A stretch of 64,000 nucleotides of DNA, from the NCBI GenBank assembly GCA_026129185.1, contig JAHCIO010000010.1, positions 49,926 through 113,925 of the forward strand, given 5' to 3'. Below, in pieces: positions 37,681-46,277 of this stretch. The translations under genes and the position numbers were made by a program. This DNA is from Promineifilum sp019695075. GTDB taxonomy: Bacteria; Chloroflexota; Anaerolineae; Promineifilales; Promineifilaceae. How positions within the stretch are numbered: position 1 is the stretch's first letter; each line of letters starts with the position of its first letter. A model generated the notes under the pieces. It did no database searches. It was not told the origin of the DNA and saw nothing but the letters and a program-made list of their open reading frames with translations.

Positions 37681-37701
37681 TGTCTGGCAGTCTACTATGA
37701 T
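37673..37701 (+). promoter_or_regulatory. promoter of Thr/Pro-rich protein gene
   Basis: TTGTCA (37673-37678), a 17-nt spacer and TATGAT (37696-37701), 8 nt before the ATG at 37710. Leaderless layout; -35 shared with the opposite promoter. Confidence 0.6.
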
Positions 37702-37709
37702 AACAGCCC

Positions 37710-38213
37710 ATGGATATGCGTCGCCGGACTTATGTCATCCTGATCGGCATCATCTTGCTCACCATTCCCTGTTACATCTCCGGCATCGCCCTACTGGCGC
37801 GCGCACCTGACCGGCAAGGCCCCGCGGGCACGACCACGCCCGAGCCGCCGACGGCCACCGCCACCGCCACGCAACGGCCGCCGGCGATCATCTCCGTCAC
37901 GCCGCCCGGTTCGCCCACGCCGCAGACGACGGTCACCGCGTCGATCACGCCCACGCCCTCACCGACGACGACGGCCAGCGCGACGCCAACGGGCACGGCC
38001 ACATCGACGCCAACGCCGACGATCACGCCAACGCCGACGGAAACGCCCACGCTGACACCGACGCCGACCGAAACGCCGACCGAGACGCCCACGGCCACCG
38101 CGACGCCGACGGAGACGCCCTCAGCCACGCCGACTCTGGACTTTGACGTGCTGCCCAGCGAGACGCCGACCATCGATCCCTCGGCCAGCCCGACGGCGAC
38201 GGCGACGCCCTGA
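37710..38213 (+). CDS. Thr/Pro-rich surface protein with N-terminal membrane anchor
   Basis: A 167-residue protein: short basic start, one hydrophobic helix (about 8-29), then a tail of Thr/Pro/Ala with TPTPTET- and TATATP-like repeats to the end. Such stretches in secreted proteins are likely extended and O-glycosylated. The helix contains a Cys (IPCYISG) but not a good lipobox. The DNA of the tail cycles through ACGCCGACG-type hexamers and could slip. It is 23 nt upstream of the first M42 gene and may be co-transcribed with it. No fold or function can be assigned. Confidence 0.6.
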   Translation: MDMRRRTYVILIGIILLTIPCYISGIALLARAPDRQGPAGTTTPEPPTATATATQRPPAIISVTPPGSPTPQTTVTASITPTPSPTTTASATPTGTATSTPTPTITPTPTETPTLTPTPTETPTETPTATATPTETPSATPTLDFDVLPSETPTIDPSASPTATATP

Positions 38214-38236
38214 CCGGACAAGGACAACCAGCGCTC

Positions 38237-39340
38237 ATGGACACTTTCGACTTATTGAAACGCCTGACGGAAACACCGGGGCCGTCGGGCAATGAACACG
38301 CCATCGCCGCGGCGCTCCAGGAGATGTGGCGGCCGCTGGTCGATGAGACGACCATCGACCGCGTCGGCAGTCTCGTCGCCATCAAGCGCGGCGCGGGCGA
38401 GACGGAGCCGCGGCCGCGCATCCTTCTGGCCGCCCACGCCGACGAGCTGGGGCTGATGGTCACCAACATCGTCGCCCACGGCGGCAATGGCTTCCTGCGC
38501 GTGACTAACCTCGGCGGGGTGGATCGCCGCCACCTGATGGGCCAGACGGCCGTCGTCCATGGCCGCGAACCGCTGACGGGCATCCTCGGCGGGCTGCCCG
38601 ACGCCCGGTTGCCGGAGCGGGAGCGCGGCCAGGCTTACACCTACGACAACCTCGTTCTCGACGTCGGCCTGCCCATTGACCGGTTGCGCGAACTGGTGTC
38701 GGTGGGTGACTTCGTCAGCTTTCGCCAGCCATTGCGCCGCCTGCAGAAGAACCGCGTCGCCGGCAAGGCGCTGGACAACCGCGCCTCGCTGGCCGCTCTG
38801 ACGCTGTGTCTGGAGGCCCTCCAGGCGCGTCGCCACACCTGGGACGTGGTCGCCGTGGCCACGGCGCAGGAAGAGACGATCTATCTGGGCGCGTACACCA
38901 GCGGCCACGCCCAACGTCCAGACATTGCCGTGGCCATCGACGTCTGCCACGCCAAGGGGCCGGGCGCGAACGACGGCGAACTGGCCGAGTTGGGCGGCGG
39001 CCCATCGCTGGGCCTGGGCGCGGAGATTCATCCGGCCGTCCACCGGGCGCTGAAGGAGGCCGCCGAAGCGCTGGAGATGTCGGTGACGGTCTCGGCCAAC
39101 GCCAGGGGCGCGGGCACCGACGCCTACGCCCTACAAACGGCCCGCGAGGGTATTCCCACCGGCCTGGTCGAGATTCCGCTGCGCTATATGCACACGATGG
39201 TCGAGACGGCTGACACGGGCGACGTGGAGCGCGCCGGCCGCCTGCTGGCGGAGATGATCGCGCGGCTGGACGACGCCTTCCTGCCCAACCTGCGCGAGGA
39301 ACTGATGCGGCCGGATAACCGCAAGGACAATGGTCAATGA
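38237..39340 (+). CDS. M42 family metallo-aminopeptidase (first of three)
   Basis: A 367-residue M42 (PepA/FrvX/TET-like) dinuclear metallopeptidase that removes N-terminal residues from peptides, usually as a dodecameric shell. Metal ligands: AAHADELG (His/Asp), KALDNRASL (bridging Asp), QEETIYLG (catalytic Glu pair), AIDVCHAKG (Asp) and C-terminal RYMHTM (His). The first half has a longer insertion than its neighbours (VHGREPLTGILGGLPD and PERERGQAYTYDN). The start ATG has AAGGA about 14 nt upstream. The stop overlaps the next M42 start (ATGA). Confidence 0.9.
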   Translation: MDTFDLLKRLTETPGPSGNEHAIAAALQEMWRPLVDETTIDRVGSLVAIKRGAGETEPRPRILLAAHADELGLMVTNIVAHGGNGFLRVTNLGGVDRRHLMGQTAVVHGREPLTGILGGLPDARLPERERGQAYTYDNLVLDVGLPIDRLRELVSVGDFVSFRQPLRRLQKNRVAGKALDNRASLAALTLCLEALQARRHTWDVVAVATAQEETIYLGAYTSGHAQRPDIAVAIDVCHAKGPGANDGELAELGGGPSLGLGAEIHPAVHRALKEAAEALEMSVTVSANARGAGTDAYALQTAREGIPTGLVEIPLRYMHTMVETADTGDVERAGRLLAEMIARLDDAFLPNLREELMRPDNRKDNGQ

Positions 39341-40386
39341 ACCAGCTCCTGCAACAACTCACGGAGGCGGTTGGCGTCTCCGGCGGCGAGAAGGAAGTGC
39401 GCCTGCTGCTGCGCGACCTCATCGCCGGCCACGTCGATGAGTGGTCGGTCGATGCCATGGGCAACCTGCTGGCCACCAAGCGCGGCACGGGCGCAATGGA
39501 CATGCGCGTCCTCGTCGATGCCCACATGGACGAGGTCGGCCTGCTCATCAGCGAGATCGAGAGCGGCGGCATGTTGCGCTTCGACACCGTGGGCGGCTTC
39601 GACGACCGCGCCCTGCTGGGCAAGGTCGTCCAGATCGGCCCGCAGAAAGTGATCGGCGTCATCGGCGCGCGGGCCATCCACCTGCTCAAGTCGGGCGAGT
39701 ATGGCAAAACGGTCAAGGCCGACGCCATGCGCATCGATATCGGCGCGAAGAACAAGGACGGCGCGGCGGCCAAGGTCAAGGTCGGCGACTACGCCGCCTT
39801 CGTCACCGCCTACGAGGAGAACGCCGCCGCCGGCGGACGCATCGCCATCGGCAAGGCGTTCGACAACCGCGCCGGTTGCGCCGCCCTGGTAGAGCTGCTG
39901 CGCGGCGAGCGCTTTCCGTTCGACCTGGTGGCCGCCTTCACGGTGCAGGAGGAGGTCGGCCTGCGCGGGGCCAAGATCGCCGCCTACAGCACCCGGCCCG
40001 ACGCGGCGCTGGTGTTGGAGTGTACGCCCGCATACGACCTGCCCTCGGAGGCCGACGCCAGCCCCAACGTGGCCCTGGGCTGGGGGGCGTCCGTCTACGT
40101 CATGGACGCGCGCACCATTCAGGCCCCGCGCCTGGTGGCGCACCTGACGCGCACGGCCGACGCCCGCGGCATTGCCTATCAGATCCGCCAACCCGGCGGC
40201 GGCGGCACCAACACCGGTGCGATCCAGCGCGGCGCGGCCGGCATTCCCGTGGCCACGCTGGCCGTCCCCGGCCGCTATGCCCACACGCCGACGATGATGA
40301 TCAGCCTCGATGACTACGACAGCGTCGTCCGCCTGGCCGAGGCCGCCCTGCGCGGCCTGACGCCGGAGATCGTGCGCCATTCGTGA
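39337..40386 (+). CDS. M42 family metallo-aminopeptidase (second of three)
   Basis: A 349-residue M42 peptidase. Ligands: DAHMDEVG, KAFDNRAG, QEEVGLRGA, VLECTPAYD (Glu as terminal ligand, as in FrvX-like members) and GRYAHTP. It overlaps the first M42 gene by ATGA and the third by its own stop, so all three are probably translated together. Differences in the terminal ligand (Glu here, Asp in the other two) suggest different substrate preference, for example acidic versus neutral N-terminal residues; that is inference. Confidence 0.92.
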   Translation: MNQLLQQLTEAVGVSGGEKEVRLLLRDLIAGHVDEWSVDAMGNLLATKRGTGAMDMRVLVDAHMDEVGLLISEIESGGMLRFDTVGGFDDRALLGKVVQIGPQKVIGVIGARAIHLLKSGEYGKTVKADAMRIDIGAKNKDGAAAKVKVGDYAAFVTAYEENAAAGGRIAIGKAFDNRAGCAALVELLRGERFPFDLVAAFTVQEEVGLRGAKIAAYSTRPDAALVLECTPAYDLPSEADASPNVALGWGASVYVMDARTIQAPRLVAHLTRTADARGIAYQIRQPGGGGTNTGAIQRGAAGIPVATLAVPGRYAHTPTMMISLDDYDSVVRLAEAALRGLTPEIVRHS

Positions 40387-40406
40387 ATGACAAAGGGATT
40401 CAACCT

Positions 40407-41405
40407 ATGAACGATCTGCTCCGCTCCCTCGTGGAAGCCTATGGCCCGTCCGGTTTCGAGGACGCCCTGCGTGATCTCATTCGCCCGCTCGTGGAACCCC
40501 ACGCCGACGACATCAGCGTCGATGCGATGGGCAACCTGCTGGTCCACAAGAGCACGGCCGCCGCGGGCGCGCTGAAGGTGATGATCGCCGCCCACATCGA
40601 CGAGATCGGCGTGATGGCGACCCACATCACCGAGAAGGGTTTCCTACGCTTTACCAATATTGGCGGGGTCATGCCCCATACCCTGCTGGGCAACCGTGTG
40701 CGCTTCGCCGACGGGACGATTGGCGTCATCGGCGTCGACCACAGCGACGACCGTGGCGCCATCCAGCCGCTCAGCAAGCACTTCATCGACGTGGGCGCGA
40801 CGGGGCGCGAGGATTGCCCCGTGCGTGTCGGCGACGCCGCCGGCTTCGACCGCGCCTTCGTCGCCCGCGGCAACTACCTGACGGCCAAGAGCATGGACGA
40901 CCGCATCGGCTGCTACGTGGCTATCGAGGCGCTGCGGCGGCTGCCGGCCGACGTGCCCCACGACGTGACTTTTGTCTTCAGCGTGCAAGAAGAGGTCGGC
41001 ACGCGCGGCGCGGAGGCGGCGGCCAATCGCATCCTGCCCGACGTCGGCATTGCCCTGGACGTGACACGAACGGGCGACGTGCCGGAGGCCAAGGCGATGA
41101 GCGTCAGCCTGGGCGACGGCCCGGCCATCAAGGTGCGCGACAGCGGCATGATCGCCCACGCCGGCCTGGTGCGCCTGATGCGTCGCCGCGCCGAGGAGGC
41201 CGGCATCCGCTACCAGATGGAAGTGCTCGACGGCGGCTCGACCGACGCCCGGTCGATGCAGGTCGCCGGCCCCGGTTGCGCCGCGGGTTGCATCTCCATC
41301 CCCTGCCGCTACGTCCACTCCCCCAGCGAGACCGTTGACAGCCGCGACGTGGAGGGCTGCATCCAGCTACTCGTCGCCCTCCTGAGCGGCTCAATCGACC
41401 TGTAA
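40407..41405 (+). CDS. M42 family metallo-aminopeptidase (third of three)
   Basis: A 332-residue M42 peptidase. Ligands: AAHIDEIG, KSMDDRIG, QEEVGTRGA, ALDVTRTGD and CRYVHSP. I start it at the ATG at 40407 because this gives the same N-terminal length as its paralogues (LLRSLVEAYGPSGFEDA) and has AAAGGG upstream; a GTG at 40383 overlapping the previous stop would add eight residues and is also possible. It closes the three-gene peptidase cluster and is followed by a large hairpin repeat. Confidence 0.92.
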   Translation: MNDLLRSLVEAYGPSGFEDALRDLIRPLVEPHADDISVDAMGNLLVHKSTAAAGALKVMIAAHIDEIGVMATHITEKGFLRFTNIGGVMPHTLLGNRVRFADGTIGVIGVDHSDDRGAIQPLSKHFIDVGATGREDCPVRVGDAAGFDRAFVARGNYLTAKSMDDRIGCYVAIEALRRLPADVPHDVTFVFSVQEEVGTRGAEAAANRILPDVGIALDVTRTGDVPEAKAMSVSLGDGPAIKVRDSGMIAHAGLVRLMRRRAEEAGIRYQMEVLDGGSTDARSMQVAGPGCAAGCISIPCRYVHSPSETVDSRDVEGCIQLLVALLSGSIDL

Positions 41406-41417
41406 GCAAAGAATTCG

Positions 41418-41496
41418 ACGCCAAGACGCGAAGGCGCCAGGACGCAAGGAAGAGATTCCCTCTTCCTTGCGTCTTTGCATCCTTGCGCCTTTGCGT
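41418..41496. repeat. large hairpin of the ACGCAAAG/CTTTGCGT family, second copy
   Basis: Long imperfect inverted repeat with arms 41418-41453 and 41461-41496; the inner part (GACGCAAGGAAGA/TCTTCCTTGCGTC) is perfect. Same words as 10695-10787. It separates the convergent M42 and rluD genes and could terminate both. Confidence 0.75.
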
Positions 41497-41503
41497 TGAC
41501 TTC

Positions 41504-42427
41504 TTACGTCAGACCGTCGAGGACGGCCTGGAGTTCGGCGGGCAGTTCGCTGGTGATGTGCAGCTCGGCGTCGTCGGCCGGGCGGCGGAAAGTGATCTCA
41601 GCGGCATGGAGGAAGTGACGCTTCAGGCCGAGGGGGTCTTTGCGCCGGCCATAGGTATGGTCGCCGACGACGGGGAAGCCGATGTAGGCCAGGTGGACGC
41701 GGATCTGGTGCTTGCGGCCGGTGTGGGGGTGGCACTCGGCGTAGGTGTAGTCGCTGGTGTAGGTCAGGGCGCGGTAGGCGGTCTGCGCCGGGCGGGCATC
41801 GCCGCGCGTCGTGGCCACGACGGCCATCTTCTGCCGGCTGCGCGGGTCGCGGCCGATGGGCGCGTCGATGAGCGCTTCCGGCGGTTGCAGCGCGCCGTTG
41901 ACCAGGGCCAGGTAGCGCTTGGTCACCGTGCGCTGTTTGAACTGGTTTTGCAAGTACCACAGCGCCTGGTCGTGCTTGGCGGCGATAATGAGGCCGCTGG
42001 TGTCCTTGTCCAGGCGGTGGACGATGCCCGGCCGTCGCTCGCCGCCCACGCCGCCGAGATCGGGACAGTGGGCCAGCAGGGCGTTGACCAGCGTGCCGCC
42101 GTCGTGGCCCAGCGAGGGGTGGACAACCATGCCCGCGGGCTTGTTGACGACGATCAGGTCGCTATCTTCATAGCGCACGTCCAGAGCGATGTCCTCGGGC
42201 TGAACCGACGCCTCGACCACCTCCGGCACGAGGGCCACCAGCGTCTCGCCGCCCTGGATGCGGTAGCTGGGCCGGGCGCGCTCGCCGTCCACGGTCACCA
42301 GGCCCTCGCGGATGAGCCGCTGCCACTGCATGCGCGACAACTCCGGCACGGCCGCGGTCAACGCGCGGTCGAGGCGCTCGTCGATGGCGTCGAGGGTCAG
42401 TTCTATCCGCTGGTTAGGGCCTTCCAT
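41504..42427 (-). CDS. rluD: RluD-type ribosomal RNA pseudouridine synthase
   Basis: A 307-residue pseudouridine synthase of the RsuA/RluA group, with an N-terminal S4 RNA-binding domain (about 14-75) and a catalytic domain. The active-site motif is HRLDKDTSG with catalytic Asp140, and HTGRKHQIRVHL and GDHTYG motifs follow. By family it modifies 23S rRNA (RluD sites 1911/1915/1917 in E. coli), although RluA/RluC-type targets cannot be excluded. It lies 18 nt after lspA, the usual lspA-rluD pairing in bacteria. Confidence 0.93.
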   Translation of the reverse strand: MEGPNQRIELTLDAIDERLDRALTAAVPELSRMQWQRLIREGLVTVDGERARPSYRIQGGETLVALVPEVVEASVQPEDIALDVRYEDSDLIVVNKPAGMVVHPSLGHDGGTLVNALLAHCPDLGGVGGERRPGIVHRLDKDTSGLIIAAKHDQALWYLQNQFKQRTVTKRYLALVNGALQPPEALIDAPIGRDPRSRQKMAVVATTRGDARPAQTAYRALTYTSDYTYAECHPHTGRKHQIRVHLAYIGFPVVGDHTYGRRKDPLGLKRHFLHAAEITFRRPADDAELHITSELPAELQAVLDGLT

Positions 42428-42445
42428 ACAGTCGGTCGAGCCGGG

Positions 42446-43069
42446 CTAGAGGTCAACGGGCGAATCGGTGGGGCCGGCGGCGACGGCCTCGGCCGTTTCG
42501 GCCGCGGCGGCGGCTTTGGCGGCGCGGCTGGCCGCCTCCTCGCGGCGCAGTTCGCGCCAGTAGGTGATGCCGAAGAGGATAACGCCGCTGACGATGGCCA
42601 GGTCGGCCAGATTCCAGATGTACCACGGGCCGGTGTCGATGAAGTCAGTCACGTGTCCTTGCCGCAGCCGGTCGATGAAGTTGCCCAGCGCGCCGCCCAG
42701 TTGCAGGCCCAGGGCCAGTCGCAAGAGCCACTGGCCGCCGGGCAGGGTCATGTTGAAGTAGGCGATGGCGATGGCGACAACGACGGCCAGAGCGGCGAAA
42801 AACATGCCCGTGCCCTGGAACAGGCCGAAGACAGCGCCGGTGTTGGCCGTGTGGACGACGCGGAAGATGTTTTCCAGCGCCGGAATGGGCGCCCACGTGC
42901 CATAGAGGGGGATGCGCGTCTCGACCAGGTACTTGGTGCCCTGATCCAGCAGAATGACGACGGCCATGATGAGGAAGGGCAGGAGCTTCTCCCCCCAGCC
43001 GGCGCGCGCCGGGGCCGCGGGGGGAGTGCCCGTGGCCGGGGCGGAGGTCAGCGTTTGCGGTTCGATCAT
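42446..43069 (-). CDS. lspA: lipoprotein signal peptidase (signal peptidase II)
   Basis: A 207-residue aspartic membrane protease that cleaves prolipoproteins before the lipid-modified Cys. Four helices; catalytic aspartates are Asp133 (GNFIDRLRQGHVTDFID) and Asp156 (WNLADLAI), and the N-terminal DQGTKYLV motif is present. It has extra cytosolic tails: a Pro/Ala-rich N-terminus (about 1-25) and an Ala-rich C-terminus (about 180-207). The ATG at 43069 lies 6 nt after a TACAAT box and lacks a Shine-Dalgarno. Its substrates in this window include the lipoproteins at 758-3751, 50669-51430 and 62681-63943. Confidence 0.95.
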   Translation of the reverse strand: MIEPQTLTSAPATGTPPAAPARAGWGEKLLPFLIMAVVILLDQGTKYLVETRIPLYGTWAPIPALENIFRVVHTANTGAVFGLFQGTGMFFAALAVVVAIAIAYFNMTLPGGQWLLRLALGLQLGGALGNFIDRLRQGHVTDFIDTGPWYIWNLADLAIVSGVILFGITYWRELRREEAASRAAKAAAAAETAEAVAAGPTDSPVDL

Positions 43070-43075
43070 GCGGCG

Positions 43076-43105
43076 ATTGTACCAGCCGGGCGAAGATCGG
43101 CGCAA
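43076..43105 (-). promoter_or_regulatory. promoter of lspA
   Basis: TTGCGC (43105-43100), an 18-nt spacer and TACAAT (43081-43076) on the minus strand, 6 nt before the lspA ATG: leaderless layout. Confidence 0.6.
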
Positions 43106-43111
43106 GAAGGC

Positions 43112-43765
43112 TCAGGCAACCGGCCGTTCGGCGACAATGACCGTGACGGCGCTCTCGGCCACAACGACTTCGTGGCGCGCGACGCGGAAGCCGGCCGGGG
43201 CCAGCGTCGCTTGCCAGGTGGACAGCCGCGCCGCGGCGTCCTCGCTCTCCGGCCGGCGCTGTCCGGTCGCGGCGTAGAGCCAATCGATGAGCGCGCGCAG
43301 CGGCCCGCGGCTGCCCAGACGCGCCTCCGGCACGATGACCAGCCGTCCGCCCGGCCGCAGCAGCCGGAAGACGGCCGCGGCCGTCGCCGGGGCGACGATG
43401 TAGGGCGTGGGGAAGGTTGCCAACGCGCCGTCGAAGCGGTCGGCGGCGAAGGGCGCGGCCTGTGCCCGGCCGCGCACCAGGCGCGCCGCCGGCTGCCGCC
43501 GCCCCGCCAGCCGGCCCATCTGCGGCGACAGGTCGAGGCCCACCGGAGCGAAGCCATGCTCGGCCAGGGCCACCAGCATATGCCCCGGCCCGTGGCCCAA
43601 CTCCAGCACGCGCGGCCCGGTCAGGTAGGGCAGGGCCGCCGCGCCCCAGGCCCGCCATTGCCCCAGCGACACAGCCCAGGCGACGGCGTCGTAAGTCCAG
43701 GCGAGGCGGCCGTAGAGCAGGTCGTAAGCGCGGGCTAGCAGGGCGGGGGCAAGGCGCACGGCCAT
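43112..43765 (-). CDS. class I SAM-dependent methyltransferase
   Basis: A 217-residue protein with a Rossmann methyltransferase core: motif I VLELGHGPGHM, motif II VGLDLSP, then FDGALATFPTPYIV and LLRPGGRLVIVPEA. The N-terminal region (1-45) is helical with ARAYDLLYGRLAWTYDAVAW, as in UbiE-like methyltransferases. The substrate is unknown. The ATG at 43765 is 1 nt after the stop of the GH13 gene, so they are co-transcribed, although no functional link is obvious. Confidence 0.85.
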   Translation of the reverse strand: MAVRLAPALLARAYDLLYGRLAWTYDAVAWAVSLGQWRAWGAAALPYLTGPRVLELGHGPGHMLVALAEHGFAPVGLDLSPQMGRLAGRRQPAARLVRGRAQAAPFAADRFDGALATFPTPYIVAPATAAAVFRLLRPGGRLVIVPEARLGSRGPLRALIDWLYAATGQRRPESEDAAARLSTWQATLAPAGFRVARHEVVVAESAVTVIVAERPVA

Positions 43766-43766
43766 C

Positions 43767-45632
43767 CTACGCCGCGATCTGCTGCAAGACGAGCGCGCCC
43801 TGCGGCAGTTCCGGCAGCGGCAGCGCGCCGCCGGCAACGACGAACTCCGCGCCGCCGAGCACATCCACGAAGCGCGCCCCGTCGGCCACGCCGGCGTGGT
43901 CGATGGGCACGCGACCGGCCGGGCGCGGCATTGCGCCGCGGTGGGCGAAGACGAGGATGCGTTCGTCGAGGCTATCGCGCTGGTAGGCGATGGTGTCGTC
44001 TTCCACCAACAGCAACTGGAAGCCGCCGCGCTGGAGGGCCGACGAGCGGCGGCGCAGGTGGATGAGATCGCGGTGGAAGGTGTGTAGCGGCCGGTTCCAG
44101 CGGGCCTCATCCCAGACCATGCAGCCCCGCGCGCCGAGGCGCGGCACGTCGGTCAGGCCGATCTCGTCGCCATAGTAGAGACCGGGCACGCCGGGGAAGG
44201 TCAACAGCAGGGCCACGGCCAGCCGGTGCAGCGCGTCGTTCTCGCCCACGGTCGAGCGGATGCGCGGCGTGTCGTGGCTGTCGAGGATGTTGTACTGTTG
44301 CAGGGCCACGGCCCAGGGGATGGTCGCCAGGCGGCCCTGCCAGCTGGTGGCCATCGCCTCCGTCGGCCAGTGGGGGCCGGTCAGCTTGTCGGCGAAGCCA
44401 TGCGCGCCCAGGTCATAGCCGCGCAGCCAGTACCACAGCGGTTGGGTGAAGCCGCCGTAGTTCATGACGCCGTCCCACTGGTCGCCCTGAAGCTGGTCGG
44501 TGGCGTCGAAGAAGTTCTCGCCGATGAGGTAGGCGTCGGGGCGGGCCTGGCGCACGGCGCGGCGGATGCCGGCGCTGATCTCGCGGCCGAGTTGGGTCGG
44601 CCCCTGCCGGCCGAGCATGTTGGCGACATCGACGCGCCAGCCATCGGCCGAGAAGGGCGGGCGCAGCCAGCGGCGAAAGACAGCGTCGGCGTCGTCGTAG
44701 ACGCGCCGCCGCAACTCGGCGCTGCGGTAGTTGAGCTTGGGCAGCGTCCAGACGCCGAGCCAGGTCGCATAGTCATCAGGATGGCGGCGGAAGGTGAAGA
44801 ACTCAGCCTCCGGCGCGGCGCTGTCGGCCCGCGCTGTCTGGAACCACGGATGCCAGTAGCCGCAGTGGTTGGGCACGATGTCGAGGATGTAGCGCATGCC
44901 GCGCGCGTCCAACGCCCGGCGCAGCGAAACGAGGGCCGCGTCGCCGCCGAAGTGGGGGTCAACGTGGTCGTAGTCGGCCACGTCGTACTTGTGGTTCGAC
45001 AGCGCCGTGAACACCGGGTTCAGGTAGAGGGCGTTGACGCCCAGGCCGGTCAGATAGTCCAGCCGCGACTCGATGCCGGGCAGGTCGCCGCCGTAGAAGA
45101 CCAGCGGAAAGAGCTGGTCGGCCGGCGGCGGCGCGCCCCAGGGGTAGGTGGTGGGCCGGTGGCTGCGGTACTCGTACTCCTCCGGCCGCGGGTCGGTGGC
45201 GGGGTCGCCGTTGGCGAAACGGTCGGGGAAGATCTGGTAGAAGACCGATTCCGCCGGCCAGCCGGGCGGGTCATAGTCGGCCAGGATGCGGAAATCGGTG
45301 TAGTCCAGGGGCACGTGGGCCGACGGCCCGCCCGCGCCGTAGTGCCACAGGCCGTCGGCTGCCTCGATGATGAAGCGGTAGTGGGTCAGCGGCGCGTCGA
45401 TGAGCAGGTCGGCCTCCCACCACTGCGCGGGCGGCTCGGCCGGGCCGGGCAGCATGGCCGTTAGCGCCTGCTCGCCGTCGGGGAAGGTGCGCAGCAAGAC
45501 GCGGCGCACGGGAGCCGCCTGGGCGACGCGCAGCCGCAGCCGCACCGTCTCGCCCAGGCGCGGGTGGAGCTTCGATACGTAGCGCTCAGAGCCGTCGTGA
45601 TGGACTGAGCGCAACCAGTCGGGCAGGTTCAT
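43767..45632 (-). CDS. GH13 alpha-amylase family glycosidase (neopullulanase/cyclomaltodextrinase-like)
   Basis: A 621-residue enzyme with an N-terminal beta-sandwich (about 1-120, CBM34-like) and a catalytic barrel. Conserved regions: DIVPNHCG (251-258), nucleophile Asp335 in GWRVDVANM, acid/base Glu372 in LIGENFF, and Asp454 in LDSHDTPR. The N-terminal domain and motif set suggest a maltogenic amylase/neopullulanase that hydrolyses alpha-1,4 and possibly alpha-1,6 linkages in cyclodextrins, pullulan or maltodextrins. No signal peptide is seen, so it is probably cytosolic. Confidence 0.92.
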   Translation of the reverse strand: MNLPDWLRSVHHDGSERYVSKLHPRLGETVRLRLRVAQAAPVRRVLLRTFPDGEQALTAMLPGPAEPPAQWWEADLLIDAPLTHYRFIIEAADGLWHYGAGGPSAHVPLDYTDFRILADYDPPGWPAESVFYQIFPDRFANGDPATDPRPEEYEYRSHRPTTYPWGAPPPADQLFPLVFYGGDLPGIESRLDYLTGLGVNALYLNPVFTALSNHKYDVADYDHVDPHFGGDAALVSLRRALDARGMRYILDIVPNHCGYWHPWFQTARADSAAPEAEFFTFRRHPDDYATWLGVWTLPKLNYRSAELRRRVYDDADAVFRRWLRPPFSADGWRVDVANMLGRQGPTQLGREISAGIRRAVRQARPDAYLIGENFFDATDQLQGDQWDGVMNYGGFTQPLWYWLRGYDLGAHGFADKLTGPHWPTEAMATSWQGRLATIPWAVALQQYNILDSHDTPRIRSTVGENDALHRLAVALLLTFPGVPGLYYGDEIGLTDVPRLGARGCMVWDEARWNRPLHTFHRDLIHLRRRSSALQRGGFQLLLVEDDTIAYQRDSLDERILVFAHRGAMPRPAGRVPIDHAGVADGARFVDVLGGAEFVVAGGALPLPELPQGALVLQQIAA

Positions 45633-45676
45633 AGGCTAAACGCAGGAATGCCGGGATTTGGCCGGCGGCTGAATGG

Positions 45677-46123
45677 CTATCGTCCCCGGACGATGAGCAG
45701 CGGCCGGTCGATGCGCTGGAGGATGCCGGCGGCGACGCTGCCATAGTAGACGTCGGCCAGGCCGCCGCGGCCGTGGCTGGCCATGGCGATCAGGTCGGCG
45801 GCATCCTCGGCGGCCACGCGCAGAATGGTGGCCACAATCGGCCCATACTCCACCTGGCCACGCACTTGCAGCCCCCTGGCCGTCTCGCGGGCGGTCAGCT
45901 CGTCCAGGTAGCGGCGCGCCTCGGCCACCTGGGTCTCCACGTCAGCGGCCGTCTTCTGGGGCAGACCCTCATAGGTCGCGCCTTTGTCGATGATGTGGGG
46001 CAGTTCAATGACATTCAGGAAGATGACCGACGCGCCGCACAGGCCGGCCAACTCTTCGACATGGGGCAGAATGGTCTCGGCCAGAGGCGAGCCATCCAGG
46101 GGGACTAGGATCGTCTTGTACAT
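45677..46123 (-). CDS. universal stress protein (UspA family)
   Basis: A 148-residue single-domain Usp. The start TILVPLDGSPLAETILPHVEEL is typical, and the C-terminal ATP-binding signature GxxGxG appears as HGRGGLADVYYGSVA, so it is likely an ATP-binding member. Start supported by AGGAG 8 nt upstream. Such proteins respond to starvation, redox or energy stress; no specific partner is nearby. It has its own promoter after a terminator-like hairpin. Confidence 0.93.
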   Translation of the reverse strand: MYKTILVPLDGSPLAETILPHVEELAGLCGASVIFLNVIELPHIIDKGATYEGLPQKTAADVETQVAEARRYLDELTARETARGLQVRGQVEYGPIVATILRVAAEDAADLIAMASHGRGGLADVYYGSVAAGILQRIDRPLLIVRGR

Positions 46124-46168
46124 CGTGACTCCTGAGTGGGCTGCCGCGCGGTGGCAGCGACGACCTTT

Positions 46169-46197
46169 ACTTTACGCCGTCGCCGCCTTTTGGCCAA
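46169..46197 (-). promoter_or_regulatory. promoter of uspA-family gene
   Basis: TTGGCC (46197-46192), a 17-nt spacer and TAAAGT (46174-46169) on the minus strand, about 45 nt before the start codon. Confidence 0.45.
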
Positions 46198-46211
46198 GAA
46201 TAATAGGTCAG

Positions 46212-46239
46212 ACCTCAGAGGTCTTCTTAGACCTCTGAG
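46212..46239. terminator. perfect 12-bp hairpin between SPFH and Usp genes
   Basis: CCTCAGAGGTCT and its exact complement around a TCTT loop. No T-run follows on the minus strand, so it may be an RNA-processing site or a dispersed palindromic repeat rather than a classic terminator. Confidence 0.6.
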
Positions 46240-46277
46240 GCCTGGGCGAGTACAGGGGGCGCGCCGAGCGAACAGGA

